64,000 bases of DNA from Melioribacteraceae bacterium (GCA_011525875.1 WYBN01000001.1:1-64000), one strand, 5' to 3'; positions 28,247-36,515 are shown, counted from the stretch's first letter. Notes: generated by a model not told the origin, from the letters alone. Translations and numbers: made by a program.

Positions 28247-29304
28247 TAACTATTTCCCTTATTGTTTTGATTTATAATTTTTTCAAGCTCTGCGATTTTT
28301 TTTGTAAGCATTTTAATTTTTAATGCGTATTCCGGAAGGCTTCTTATGTGAGCTTCCTGTCTCAAGCTTTCACCCAATTCTTTGGCAGGGTAACCGAAAT
28401 ATTTTCCGGCTTTGGTAATGCTTTTCGAAACGCCTGATTGTGCCCCGATTAAAACTCCGTCAGCTATTTCAATATGACCCGTAATACCAACTTGCCCGCC
28501 AAAGATACAATTCTTTCCTATAATAGTGCTTCCTGCTATTCCTGTTTGTGCAGAGATTGCAGTATTCTCGCCTATTATCACGTTATGAGCTATTTGAACA
28601 AGATTGTCGATCTTAGCGCCGCGTTTAATAATCGTTGAACCTATAGCAGCTCTGTCAATTGAAACATTCGACCCGATTTCAACGTCATTTTCTATAATTA
28701 CATTTCCGATCTGAGGAATTTTATCATATCCGCCTTCTTTGCGAGGTGAGAAACCAAAGCCATCCGAACCTACAACGGTATTTGAGTGAATAATCACATT
28801 ATCGCCCACTACAGTGTTTTCACGCAAAGTAACATTTGGATAGATCAGAACATTGCTTCCGATAGTGCTGTTACGCATTATCACGGTGTTGTGGAAAATT
28901 TTTGTTCCGGCGCCGATTGCACAATTTTTTTCAATTACCACATTTTTTCCGACTGCGGTATTTTTACCGAGCGTAACTGATTGATCTATGTCGGAGGTGT
29001 TATCAATTCCTTCCAGATCGAGTGATTCCGTAAAAAATTGGAGTATGACTTTTTGAAATGCATTGTTGGGATTATCAACTTCGATATAAGTTAAGTCAGT
29101 GCGGTCTTTTGGAAATTTTGCACTTAGAAGTACTGCAGATGCTCTTGTGGTAGATAAATGTTTCTGATATGCCGGCAGATAAAGAAATGTTAAATCGCCA
29201 GGCTGTGATTCCTGAATCTTTGAGACATTAGAAATTATACATTCTTCGTCTCCGATAATTTTGCCGCCGACTAAGTCGGCGACATCTTTCACTTTTATTT
29301 TCAT
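28246..29304 (-). CDS. lpxD: UDP-3-O-acylglucosamine N-acyltransferase
   Basis: The 352-residue protein has an N-terminal LpxD uridine-binding domain (MKIKVKDVADLVGGKIIGDEE; LTFLYLPAYQKHLSTTRASAVL) and a long hexapeptide-repeat helix (about 105-300). It includes VVGSDGFGFSP, IAHNVIIGENTAISAQTGIAGS with the catalytic His, and GGQVGITGHIEI. A helical C-terminus follows. It adds the N-linked acyl chains of lipid A, acting after LpxC, the next gene. Confidence 0.97.
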   Translation of the reverse strand: MKIKVKDVADLVGGKIIGDEECIISNVSKIQESQPGDLTFLYLPAYQKHLSTTRASAVLLSAKFPKDRTDLTYIEVDNPNNAFQKVILQFFTESLDLEGIDNTSDIDQSVTLGKNTAVGKNVVIEKNCAIGAGTKIFHNTVIMRNSTIGSNVLIYPNVTLRENTVVGDNVIIHSNTVVGSDGFGFSPRKEGGYDKIPQIGNVIIENDVEIGSNVSIDRAAIGSTIIKRGAKIDNLVQIAHNVIIGENTAISAQTGIAGSTIIGKNCIFGGQVGITGHIEIADGVLIGAQSGVSKSITKAGKYFGYPAKELGESLRQEAHIRSLPEYALKIKMLTKKIAELEKIINQNNKGNS

Positions 29305-29310
29305 GAAATT

Positions 29311-29814
29311 TCATTTTAGTTTTTCAAGAACGAGGTTTGTAATATCATATTCCTCTTTCGCATACAAAAATAATATATCTCCGCTTCTATCAAAAACAAA
29401 ATCTAAGTTTTCTTCTTTGGCTACTTCCTGAATTAAATTAAAAAGTTTGTTTTGAACGGGCTTCATCACTTCTTCCTGGTTCTTAAACAATTCGCCGTTA
29501 ACCCCGAATTTTGCCTGTCTGTATTTGTTTATGTCATCTTCCAGCTTAATTAATTCTTTCTCGATCTCAACGCGTTTTTGTTCACTTAATATCATTTTTC
29601 TTTTTTCGTAATCATCGTACTTTTTTTTGAATTCGCTTTCCATTTTGCTTAATTCTTCCTGCCACTCGTCAATCAAAGCGTCAAGTTTTTTTTGAGCGTC
29701 CTGCGCATCGGTCATCTGTTTCAAAACTGTGTCGGAATCAACATATCCAATCTTCAGTTGAGCGGAAACGCCTATGTATAAAAATAAAAGAAATAAAAAA
29801 GTCAGCCGTTTCAT
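29311..29814 (-). CDS. OmpH/Skp-family periplasmic chaperone (copy 1)
   Basis: The 167-residue protein has a signal peptide (about 1-18), LKIGYVDSDTVLKQM at the mature start, a highly charged coiled-coil middle (about 40-110, KKLDALIDEWQEEL onward), and NLDFVFDRSGDILFLYA near the end. This is the OmpH/Skp layout, whose trimers hold unfolded outer membrane proteins in helical tentacles. It neighbours a second, related copy and bamA. AAGGGGG lies before the ATG. Confidence 0.9.
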   Translation of the reverse strand: MKRLTFLFLLFLYIGVSAQLKIGYVDSDTVLKQMTDAQDAQKKLDALIDEWQEELSKMESEFKKKYDDYEKRKMILSEQKRVEIEKELIKLEDDINKYRQAKFGVNGELFKNQEEVMKPVQNKLFNLIQEVAKEENLDFVFDRSGDILFLYAKEEYDITNLVLEKLK

Positions 29815-29832
29815 TTTAAGCCCCCTTAATGA

Positions 29833-30354
29833 TTATTTTCCTCTTTTAAGCTTATCAAGCACTTTAAAAGTAAGGTCGAATTCAGAATCGGCATAGAGAA
29901 GAAGAACTTCGCCGGTTTTATCGAATATGAACTGCATACCTTCCTCTTTAGCGACTTCGCTGATTGAAGCCAGAATTTTTTCTTTAACTGGAGCAAGAAG
30001 CTCTTCATTCTTTGTATATAATTCGCCGCCCGGTTGTCCGAACTTTTCCTGTTCAAATCTTTGTATTTGCTGCTGCATCGCAAGAAGCTGCTGCTGTGTT
30101 TCGCGCTGCTTATCAGGCGTCATCATTTCCTTTTGTTTATCATAGTCCTGAAAAGATGTTTGCAATGACGCAACCAAACTATCTCTGGTCTTAGTCCATT
30201 TCGATGCAAGAGCATCCAGATCGCTCTGCGCTTTAATCGCCGGAGGATACTGAGCTAAGATAACCTGCGAATCGACATATCCGATTTTTTGATTCTGCTG
30301 AGCAGAAGCAGCGATAGCTGTTATAAAGAAAAATAATAAAACAAGATTTTTCAC
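29833..30354 (-). CDS. OmpH/Skp-family periplasmic chaperone (copy 2)
   Basis: A second OmpH/Skp protein, 173 residues when started at GTG 30354. GAGG lies 5 bases before this GTG, and the signal peptide (VKNLVLLFFFITAIAASA) begins there; a longer frame to 30417 would overlap bamA and hide the signal. The body shows KIGYVDSQVILAQYPPAI, a Gln-rich coiled coil (about 50-110), and MQFIFDKTGEVLLLYAD. It is clearly paralogous to the following gene. The tandem pair may form different or mixed trimers. Confidence 0.9.
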   Translation of the reverse strand: MKNLVLLFFFITAIAASAQQNQKIGYVDSQVILAQYPPAIKAQSDLDALASKWTKTRDSLVASLQTSFQDYDKQKEMMTPDKQRETQQQLLAMQQQIQRFEQEKFGQPGGELYTKNEELLAPVKEKILASISEVAKEEGMQFIFDKTGEVLLLYADSEFDLTFKVLDKLKRGK

Positions 30355-30380
30355 GTTAACCTCATGTATTTTGTTTGTTG

Positions 30381-32879
30381 TTAGAATCCTTTGCCAAATT
30401 GAAAATGAAATAACCATTCCGGGTCTTTACCATCAACCGATTTGCGGTCGAAACCGTAACCAAAATCAAAGCCGATTAAGCCAATGGGATTTATAAGCAG
30501 CCGTGCACCGACGCCGATAGACCTTTTCAAGTCAAAAAAATCAGCATCCTGAAAATTCTTATAAATATTTCCTGCCTCTGCAAACAGTAAAACATAAATC
30601 GGCATTGGTTCGAGAGTTAGAGCAGCCCTGATTTCAGCAGAATATTTTGTCATCACACGTCCTCCCAATTCGAAGCCTGTATCGCTTAGCGGTCCGATGC
30701 TTCTATCGGGATAGCCGCGAAGGGGGGTGGTCGCTATTACCAGACCATTTCCGCCCATAAAGTAAAACTCGAAAGGCTGAATAGCAGTTGATTTTGTAAG
30801 TTCATCAAGATAACCCATCTCCGAGCCGATATATAAAGCGAGCCGGTTTGTATTGAATAATCTTCTGTAAAAGTCGGTTCGAAATTCGAGTTTATAGTAA
30901 TCAACATTTCCAGGAAGGAAAGGGCCTCCGGATAATTCCGCATTGAATAAAATCTTTGAACCCTGTGAAGGGAAGACCGGGTTGTCAATATCATTTCGTG
31001 AGATAGTTGCACCTAAAGTATACTGCCTCGATAATCCTTCGCTGTAAAAGCTTCTTCCATCAATAACATCATTATATTGAAATCGCGCTTTGCCCTGAAT
31101 ATAAAAAAATCTATCGGGCCAGTTTAATCTACGCCCTACTCGAAGCGTAATTCCCGACTGTTGAAGATCGTAAACATATCTTTGGCGCGTATCGAACAGA
31201 TCGAACCCGAGAGATGTAGGGGTATCGTTAAACCAAGGTTCTGTGAAACCCAAAGAAAATGTACGGTAATAATTTCCCACTCCGAACTGCCAGTTGAAAT
31301 TAAAAATTTGGCCTGCTCCCATACTAAAAGGTTCTGCAAGCGAAAAGTTTGTTAGCGTAACTCCGACGGCTCCGCTGAAACCGAAACTGCCGCTGTATCC
31401 GATTGAAGCATTCAGATAATCGCTTGATTTCTCTTCGACATTATAAATCAAATTTACAGTGCTGTCGTTTGCGAGCCTCGTGTCAATACCTTTTGAATAT
31501 AATTTTTCTACGTTGAAATACTGGAGATTTGCCAGCTGTTGAAGACTGCTGAAGATGTAGTTTCTGCTGAAATAATCGCCGGGCAAAGTATAAAGCTCCC
31601 TCCTTATTACTTTATCCATTGTTTTCGTATTTCCGGTAATTTCTACTCTGCCTACTTTAAAGCGGTTATTTTCTCTAATGGTTATATGAATATCTAAGGA
31701 ATCCTCGGCAATGCGTTCTTCTTTTGCATCTAAGTTAAAAGTTAAAAAGCCGTTGTCTTGATAAAGCGAGGAAACATCCGTCTGTTTTTCGTTAAACCGC
31801 AAATTAGTATTGAATCTTTCATAATTAAATATATCACCTTTTCGAAAATCTAATCTTTCCGAAAGAGCCTCGTCGGAATAAATAGTGTTTCCTATCCAGA
31901 AAATATTCCTTACTTTGTATTGCGGACCTTCGTACAAATCTAATTCAATCTCAACGTGTTTTTTGTTGTTAGTATAAATTAAAGTGTCCCGCAAAATTTC
32001 AAAATCACGGTAGCCGTTTTTATGATAGAACTTTTTTAACAGTTCCTTGTCCTTCTCAAAATCCTCTTTGTTCAGTTTAGATGAGCTGAATATTTTCCAC
32101 CATGCATCTTCGGAAGTTTCATCAAACTCGCTTTTCAATTCGCCTTCATCAAAGGCTTCGTTACCGTTAAATCTAATTTTCTTGACTATAACCTTGTCGC
32201 CTTCATCAATATCGAATTTTACTAGAACGCGGTCTTTAATTTTATCAATCATATTAGACGTGGTTTTTGGATCGTAGTCGTATTTAGTTTTATAAACATC
32301 CGATAAATCCTCTTCGTTTCTCCAGGTAACTTCAATCTCCTTTTTTAAAGTATCGGCTTTATAAAATTCCATAATCGAGTAAGTGATTGTGGCATTTAGA
32401 AATCCATCTTTCTCATATAAAGCTTTGATCTGCGAAATGGTTTTAAAAATTTCATGAGTTCTGAGTATCTGTCCTTTTCTAAATGGAATTTCTTTTTCAA
32501 TATCATCTTCATCAATTTCGTCAAAGCCTGATATTATATGCTGTTCGAATCGCGGGTATTCATCAACTTTTATAAGAAGAAAAACGCCGTTATCCAATTT
32601 CTTATCAATAACAATCTCAATATCGGGAGTGAATAAATTTAAATTCCACAGCCTTTTAATAGCATTTAAAGTTTGATCACCTGGTATCTCAATTTCATCG
32701 CCAACTTTAAGCCCGCTGTTGGCAATAATGGTCGAAGCATCGGCGGTTTTGTTTCCTTCGACTGAAATTCCCAAAATCTTAAAATTCTTCCTGCTCAATT
32801 GAGGATAAACGCTGCTTGAAAAAAGAATAATCAAGATCAGAGAGTATTTAAGCAATTTGTTTAGGTCGTTTTTCGACAT
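30381..32879 (-). CDS. bamA: Outer membrane protein assembly factor BamA
   Basis: The Omp85-family protein is 832 residues from ATG 32879, with a signal peptide (to about VYPQ), five POTRA-like repeats (about 30-430; FKILGISVEGNKTADAS, VGRVEITGNTKTMDKVIRRELYTLPGD) and a 16-strand barrel. The barrel includes the family ATTPLRGYPDRSIGP (lid/L6 region, here LRGYP) and ends WLFHFQFGKGF with the terminal Phe of a beta-signal. BamA folds and inserts outer membrane proteins. A TTG 16 codons upstream is in frame but lies deeper in uppS; the ATG gives a clean signal peptide and still overlaps uppS by 32 bases. Confidence 0.95.
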   Translation of the reverse strand: MSKNDLNKLLKYSLILIILFSSSVYPQLSRKNFKILGISVEGNKTADASTIIANSGLKVGDEIEIPGDQTLNAIKRLWNLNLFTPDIEIVIDKKLDNGVFLLIKVDEYPRFEQHIISGFDEIDEDDIEKEIPFRKGQILRTHEIFKTISQIKALYEKDGFLNATITYSIMEFYKADTLKKEIEVTWRNEEDLSDVYKTKYDYDPKTTSNMIDKIKDRVLVKFDIDEGDKVIVKKIRFNGNEAFDEGELKSEFDETSEDAWWKIFSSSKLNKEDFEKDKELLKKFYHKNGYRDFEILRDTLIYTNNKKHVEIELDLYEGPQYKVRNIFWIGNTIYSDEALSERLDFRKGDIFNYERFNTNLRFNEKQTDVSSLYQDNGFLTFNLDAKEERIAEDSLDIHITIRENNRFKVGRVEITGNTKTMDKVIRRELYTLPGDYFSRNYIFSSLQQLANLQYFNVEKLYSKGIDTRLANDSTVNLIYNVEEKSSDYLNASIGYSGSFGFSGAVGVTLTNFSLAEPFSMGAGQIFNFNWQFGVGNYYRTFSLGFTEPWFNDTPTSLGFDLFDTRQRYVYDLQQSGITLRVGRRLNWPDRFFYIQGKARFQYNDVIDGRSFYSEGLSRQYTLGATISRNDIDNPVFPSQGSKILFNAELSGGPFLPGNVDYYKLEFRTDFYRRLFNTNRLALYIGSEMGYLDELTKSTAIQPFEFYFMGGNGLVIATTPLRGYPDRSIGPLSDTGFELGGRVMTKYSAEIRAALTLEPMPIYVLLFAEAGNIYKNFQDADFFDLKRSIGVGARLLINPIGLIGFDFGYGFDRKSVDGKDPEWLFHFQFGKGF

Positions 32880-33681
32880 TTTGGTTATGGTTGGATTTTG
32901 GGGATATTTGTTCGCTGACAAGTCCAAATCTTCTCTCTCTTTTTTGAAAATCAGTTATTGCTTCCAATAATGTTTTGTAATTAAAATCCGGCCAAAGAGT
33001 ATTGGAAATAAATATTTCTGAATATGCAATCTGCCACAATAAATAATTGCTTATTCTAAATTCACCGCCACTTCTTATTAGTAAATCCGGGTCTGGTAAT
33101 TGACCGGTGGATAGAAAGTTAGAGAACAACTCTTCATTAATATCCTCTCTTGTGATTTGCTGCTTCGAATGAGCATCCACTAATTTTTTAACAGCTTCTA
33201 ATATATCCCATCTGCCGCTATAGCTTAGGGCTAAATTTAGAGTCATCTTTTTATTGCCCATGGTTTTTTCGATAGCGTCAAATAATTCTTCCCTTACAAT
33301 ATCAGGCAGCTTGTCAATATCTCCAATTGTAGTCAATCGAATATTATTTGCATGCAGTTCATCAGTTTCATCGTGCAAACTCTTAACAATTAATCTCATT
33401 AAGGTTGAAACTTCATTCTTAGGTCTTTTCCAATTTTCCGTAGAAAATGTGTAAAGGGTTAAGACCTCAACCCCTAAATTTGTGCATGTTTCAACGACTT
33501 CACGAACAGTTTCGATTCCGCGCTGATGACCCGCAACTCTGGGCAAACCTCTCTTTTTTGCCCATCTGCCGTTACCGTCCATTATTATTGCTATATGCTT
33601 GGGGATATTACCCTTTTTCTTTATTTCGTTTATTTCTGCTATAATTTTGGATGTTAAATACTTACTCAAATCCCAACTCAA
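32848..33681 (-). CDS. uppS: Isoprenyl (undecaprenyl) diphosphate synthase
   Basis: The 277-residue cis-prenyltransferase makes the C55 lipid carrier for peptidoglycan and O-antigen. Motifs: HIAIIMDGNGRWAKKRGLPRVAGH with the catalytic Asp, YTFSTENWKRP, and DPDLLIRSGGEFRISNYLLWQIAYSEI. It is the first gene of the long envelope operon, just behind a canonical promoter. The C-terminal tail (PKSNHNQNVEKRPKQIA) is an extension overlapping bamA. Confidence 0.97.
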   Translation of the reverse strand: MSWDLSKYLTSKIIAEINEIKKKGNIPKHIAIIMDGNGRWAKKRGLPRVAGHQRGIETVREVVETCTNLGVEVLTLYTFSTENWKRPKNEVSTLMRLIVKSLHDETDELHANNIRLTTIGDIDKLPDIVREELFDAIEKTMGNKKMTLNLALSYSGRWDILEAVKKLVDAHSKQQITREDINEELFSNFLSTGQLPDPDLLIRSGGEFRISNYLLWQIAYSEIFISNTLWPDFNYKTLLEAITDFQKRERRFGLVSEQISPKSNHNQNVEKRPKQIA

Positions 33682-33701
33682 ATAATTTTTTACAGACTTC
33701 T

Positions 33702-33730
33702 AAAATAGCCCTCAAGCAAAGTAATGTCAA
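33702..33730 (-). promoter_or_regulatory. Predicted promoter of the uppS-bamA-lpx operon
   Basis: On the minus strand TTGACA (33730-33725) and TATTTT (33707-33702) are 17 bases apart, placing transcription start about 15 bases before the uppS ATG. It drives what looks like a 20-kb envelope operon. The spacing and -35 match those at prs and lexA. Confidence 0.6.
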
Positions 33731-33831
33731 GAATCAAAAGTCCGCACTATTTTCTTGTTACTGTTGCCAGTTCGTGGGTTTATACAATGGAATTAACTAT
33801 TTGTGTCAGGAAAAATTGATGAATTGAAAAA

Positions 33832-34212
33832 TTATTCGGGAAGGGTAACGATTTTTATATTCTCGACATTTTCTGACGGAAGCTGCAAGAGTAGATCACG
33901 AACTTTTTCGAGTAAATTTCCTGGAACACCCAAGAACAATTTCACCTTGGATGAGGAGTATTTTGTATTTCTGGAAGATAGATATTTGATTTTATTCAGA
34001 GTTTTAGGATTGTCTAAATCTTCTTTATTTAATATCAATCCTATAACATATTTCTTTTTGTATTTACCGATTGCATCTACGTCATATTTCCCGATTGGAT
34101 TAGGGGAGGGCAGATACTGCCCGTGCTTTCTGCTAACGGTTAAATAACCATCTTTCCAGAAATGATTGATCAACTTGTCTACTCTGTCCTTATGTGAGAT
34201 CATCTTTTTCAT
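33832..34212 (-). CDS. Unknown small protein resembling a degenerate PD-(D/E)XK nuclease, lexA operon
   Basis: A 126-residue protein with no signal peptide. An N-terminal helix (HKDRVDKLINHFWKDGYLTV) precedes YLPSPNPIGKYDVDAIGKYKKKYVIGLIL, which looks like the core strands of a restriction-endonuclease-like fold, where D-V-D-A-I-G would be followed by an E-x-K strand. Here that strand reads Y-V-I-G-L, so the catalytic Glu and Lys appear to be lost. LFLGVP and a C-terminal helix follow. It is the third gene after lexA (5 bases after the WYL-like gene) and probably shares its damage control. The fold is an inference from pattern only; it may be unrelated to nucleases. Confidence 0.55.
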   Translation of the reverse strand: MKKMISHKDRVDKLINHFWKDGYLTVSRKHGQYLPSPNPIGKYDVDAIGKYKKKYVIGLILNKEDLDNPKTLNKIKYLSSRNTKYSSSKVKLFLGVPGNLLEKVRDLLLQLPSENVENIKIVTLPE

Positions 34213-34217
34213 TTTAA

Positions 34218-34466
34218 TCAGCTTGCAATCGGTAGAATTGGAATAATTGGCGAAAATCTGGTTGTTCCCAGAACTCGAATATTGAAAATTTTCGCATATT
34301 CAAATATTGAAACTTCTGATGAATTGTTTTTTCTGCCAAATAAGACTTTTTTCCCATGCCTGTCCCTGCTTATGTAATACGGTTCGATAATAATTTCATC
34401 TAGTCCGTACAAAAATCTTAGTTTTCTTCTGCATCTAATGGCGTTTGAGAATATTTCACTTTTCAT
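34218..34466 (-). CDS. Small WYL-domain-like protein, lexA operon
   Basis: The 82-residue protein reads like an isolated WYL fold without its usual HTH. It has an N-terminal helix AIRCRRKLRFLYG, then DEIIIEPYYISRD with the strand pattern Y...(I/V)EPY, VLFGRKNN, and a last helix EYAKIFNIRVLGTTRFSP. WYL domains bind nucleotides or nucleic acids and regulate DNA repair and defence genes. AAGGAGG is ideally placed before the ATG. It lies 20 bases after lexA on the same strand. A role in the DNA damage response is inferred from position and fold impression only. Confidence 0.6.
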   Translation of the reverse strand: MKSEIFSNAIRCRRKLRFLYGLDEIIIEPYYISRDRHGKKVLFGRKNNSSEVSIFEYAKIFNIRVLGTTRFSPIIPILPIAS

Positions 34467-34486
34467 TTCAATGCCTCCTTAATTAA

Positions 34487-35116
34487 TTAAAACCATCTAA
34501 AAACACCCAATGCCTTCCCTATAATCGTAAAGCTTTCTGAATTGTTAACCTCGATTGGAGCGTAATTCTTATTTTCCGGTATTAAATAAATAATATCGTT
34601 TACTTTTTTGTATCTCTTTAATGTTGCTTCATTTTCGAGAAGAGCAACCACAATATCCCCGTTAAGAGCATGGTTTTGCGGACTTACTATAACAATGTCC
34701 CCATCAAAAATTCCGGCTTCAATCATACTGTCACCACGAACTTTTAAGCCGAACGAATCCGAACGGCTTTTTAATAAACTTGCTTGTAAAGTTAAAGAGC
34801 CTTCAATATTCTGCTCAGCAAGAATGGGCTGCCCGGCAGCGACTCTGCCAACTACAGGTATTTCAACAACTTCTTCGGAAATTCGGTTTCGTCCAGATGC
34901 AAGCTCTGTAAGTGATATGGTTCTACTTGCATTAAACTCATTGTTCAAATAACCTTTTTTAGACAAAGCATCAAGATGACGTTTCACCCCGAATGTGCTT
35001 GATATTCCAAAATTCTTTCCGATTTCTCTATATGTTGGGGGATAGCCGTTGAATTCAACAAAGTCCTGTATAAATCGCAGGATGTCAAGTTGTCGTTCTG
35101 TAGGTTTTGTTTTCAT
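34487..35116 (-). CDS. lexA: LexA repressor
   Basis: The 209-residue SOS repressor has an N-terminal winged helix (TERQLDILRFIQDF, GYPPTYREIGKNFGISSTFGVKRHL) and a C-terminal self-cleaving peptidase. The scissile bond is Ala94-Gly95 in VGRVAAGQPIL, the nucleophile Ser130 in GDSMIEAGI, and the base Lys167 in EATLKRYK. RecA filaments trigger autocleavage and derepression. Two palindromes over its promoter indicate autoregulation. The ATG has no clear Shine-Dalgarno site, unlike the strong site of the next gene, so its translation may be weak. Confidence 0.96.
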   Translation of the reverse strand: MKTKPTERQLDILRFIQDFVEFNGYPPTYREIGKNFGISSTFGVKRHLDALSKKGYLNNEFNASRTISLTELASGRNRISEEVVEIPVVGRVAAGQPILAEQNIEGSLTLQASLLKSRSDSFGLKVRGDSMIEAGIFDGDIVIVSPQNHALNGDIVVALLENEATLKRYKKVNDIIYLIPENKNYAPIEVNNSESFTIIGKALGVFRWF

Positions 35117-35125
35117 AATATTCTA

Positions 35126-35145
35126 TAGTGTTAATTTGTACACTA
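35126..35145. promoter_or_regulatory. Proximal candidate LexA operator (TAGTGT-N8-ACACTA)
   Basis: A 20-base interrupted palindrome with perfect 6-base arms, TAGTGT and ACACTA, and an 8-base centre. It lies 10 bases upstream of the lexA ATG and downstream of the -10 box, over the likely transcription start and 5' end. Its 19-base core (35127-35145) is the exact reverse complement of the core of the second copy. Confidence 0.7.
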
Positions 35146-35176
35146 CAAATATAGTGTACAAATTAACACTTGTCAA
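35146..35176 (-). promoter_or_regulatory. Promoter of the lexA operon
   Basis: On the minus strand TTGACA (35176-35171), a 17-base spacer, and TATATT (35153-35148) continuing to TATATTTG. It is the same type as the prs promoter. The spacer is filled by one operator and the next operator starts just after the -10, so repressor at either would block polymerase. Confidence 0.75.
35152..35171. promoter_or_regulatory. Distal candidate LexA operator (TAGTGT-N8-ACACTT)
   Basis: The second palindromic copy, with AGTGT and ACACT arms around 8 bases, sits between the -35 and -10 boxes of the lexA promoter. Its 19-base sequence (35152-35170) is the exact reverse complement of 35127-35145. Centre-to-centre distance between the copies is 26 bases. 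Confidence 0.7.
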
Positions 35177-35224
35177 GTTATTTTCAGTAATAGGATGGTT
35201 GTTGATGGTAAAATCTTCTTAAAT

Positions 35225-35250
35225 AAAAAAAAGCGGCTCATAAGCCGCTT
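35225..35250 (-). terminator. Rho-independent terminator of ilvE
   Basis: An 8-bp perfect stem (AAGCGGCT / AGCCGCTT) with a 4-base loop is followed on the minus strand by eight T residues. It lies 24 bases past the ilvE stop and insulates lexA from ilvE transcription. Confidence 0.85.
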
Positions 35251-35273
35251 CTGAAAAAGTTTACAATTTCATT

Positions 35274-36344
35274 TTAATCAAGAATTTTCATCCAGCCGTA
35301 ACGGTCTTTAATATGACCATATTGAATGCCGGTTATTTCGGAATAGAGTTTTTTGCCAAGTTCGCCGGCTTCGTCTTCACTAAATTTCATTTCCAAGTCA
35401 TTGTATTTGAGCCTGCTTAATGAAGATATAACAGCAGCCGTTCCTGTCCCGAATATCTCTTTCAATTTCCCGTTTCGATAAGCTGCAGCGACTTCATCAA
35501 TAGAAACATCGCGTTCAGTGATATTGTAGCCCCAGTCTTTAAGAATCTGAATTACAGAAAGTCTTGTAACACCGGGAAGTATTGATCCGGTTAATCTTGG
35601 TGTTACTACTTCATCCTCAAAGTGGATAAAGATATTCATCGTTCCAACCTCCTCAATATACTTTTGCTCAATGGCGTCCAGCCAAAGTACTTGTGAATAG
35701 CCGGCGGCTTTTGCTTCTCTTTGAGCCATTAGGCTTGCGGCATAATTTCCGGCGCATTTACAAGCTCCAACTCCTTTTGCTGCGGCTCTGACATATTTAT
35801 CGGTAACCATAATAGGGACGGGTTTAAAACCTTCCGGATAATACGGGCCGACCGGACTGAGCAGAATTGCGAACTTGTACTCCTCTCCGGGTCGAACCCC
35901 AAGAAAAGGATCTGTAGCGAACATAACCGGTCTGATGTACAAGGCATGTCCGGCTTTTGTTGGTATCCATTCGCGGTCAACTTTAACTAACTCGTCAAGT
36001 GCATGAAGCACAAAGTTATTATCCAATTCCGGCATACATAATCTTGATGCGCTGCTATTCATTCTTTCAATATTTTTATCAGGTCTGAAAAGACCGATTT
36101 TGCCATCTACTCTTTTAAAGGCTTTTAAACCTTCAAAAATTGCCTGACCGTAATGAAACACCATAGCAGCAGGACTAAAATCCATTTTACTTAGATTTCT
36201 GATAGTAGGATTATACCAGCCATTCTTTTTTGAACTATAATCCATTTCGAACATATGTGAGGAAAAAGTTCTCCCGAAAATCAAATTATCGGGCAGTTCT
36301 ACCTTACTTTCTTTCCTCTCGGTTTTAATTATTATTTCAGACAT
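35274..36344 (-). CDS. ilvE: Branched-chain amino acid aminotransferase
   Basis: The 356-residue PLP enzyme of fold type IV performs the last step of Val, Leu and Ile synthesis. It is the long BCAT form: FHYGQAIFEGLKAF, the PLP lysine in a GNYAASLMAQREAKAAGYSQVLWLD-type stretch before KYIEEVGTMN, and EIFGTGTAAVISSL near the end. AGGTG lies before the ATG and a strong terminator follows, so it is likely a single-gene unit. Confidence 0.95.
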   Translation of the reverse strand: MSEIIIKTERKESKVELPDNLIFGRTFSSHMFEMDYSSKKNGWYNPTIRNLSKMDFSPAAMVFHYGQAIFEGLKAFKRVDGKIGLFRPDKNIERMNSSASRLCMPELDNNFVLHALDELVKVDREWIPTKAGHALYIRPVMFATDPFLGVRPGEEYKFAILLSPVGPYYPEGFKPVPIMVTDKYVRAAAKGVGACKCAGNYAASLMAQREAKAAGYSQVLWLDAIEQKYIEEVGTMNIFIHFEDEVVTPRLTGSILPGVTRLSVIQILKDWGYNITERDVSIDEVAAAYRNGKLKEIFGTGTAAVISSLSRLKYNDLEMKFSEDEAGELGKKLYSEITGIQYGHIKDRYGWMKILD

Positions 36345-36515
36345 AAAGCACCTTTAAATTATAACTGGAGATGGACAAAATTAGTTATAAAAATTCTCAA
36401 ATGCTCTGATACTGTAAGTTGAAAAATTCTTCTATAACTTTATTTAGGAATCAAGAACGGCAACGAGGAAATAAAAGGTTATTTCATTAAGTTTGAGCAA
36501 TAATAATATTTCGAC

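Noticed and set aside
29826-30083. Open frame of 85 codons inside the second ompH gene
   Set aside because: It is an out-of-frame shadow of the coiled-coil coding sequence with no start signals or family similarity.
32880-32927. TTG start giving bamA 16 extra residues
   Set aside because: It adds a polar stretch before a normal signal peptide and deepens the overlap with uppS; ATG 32879 fits better.
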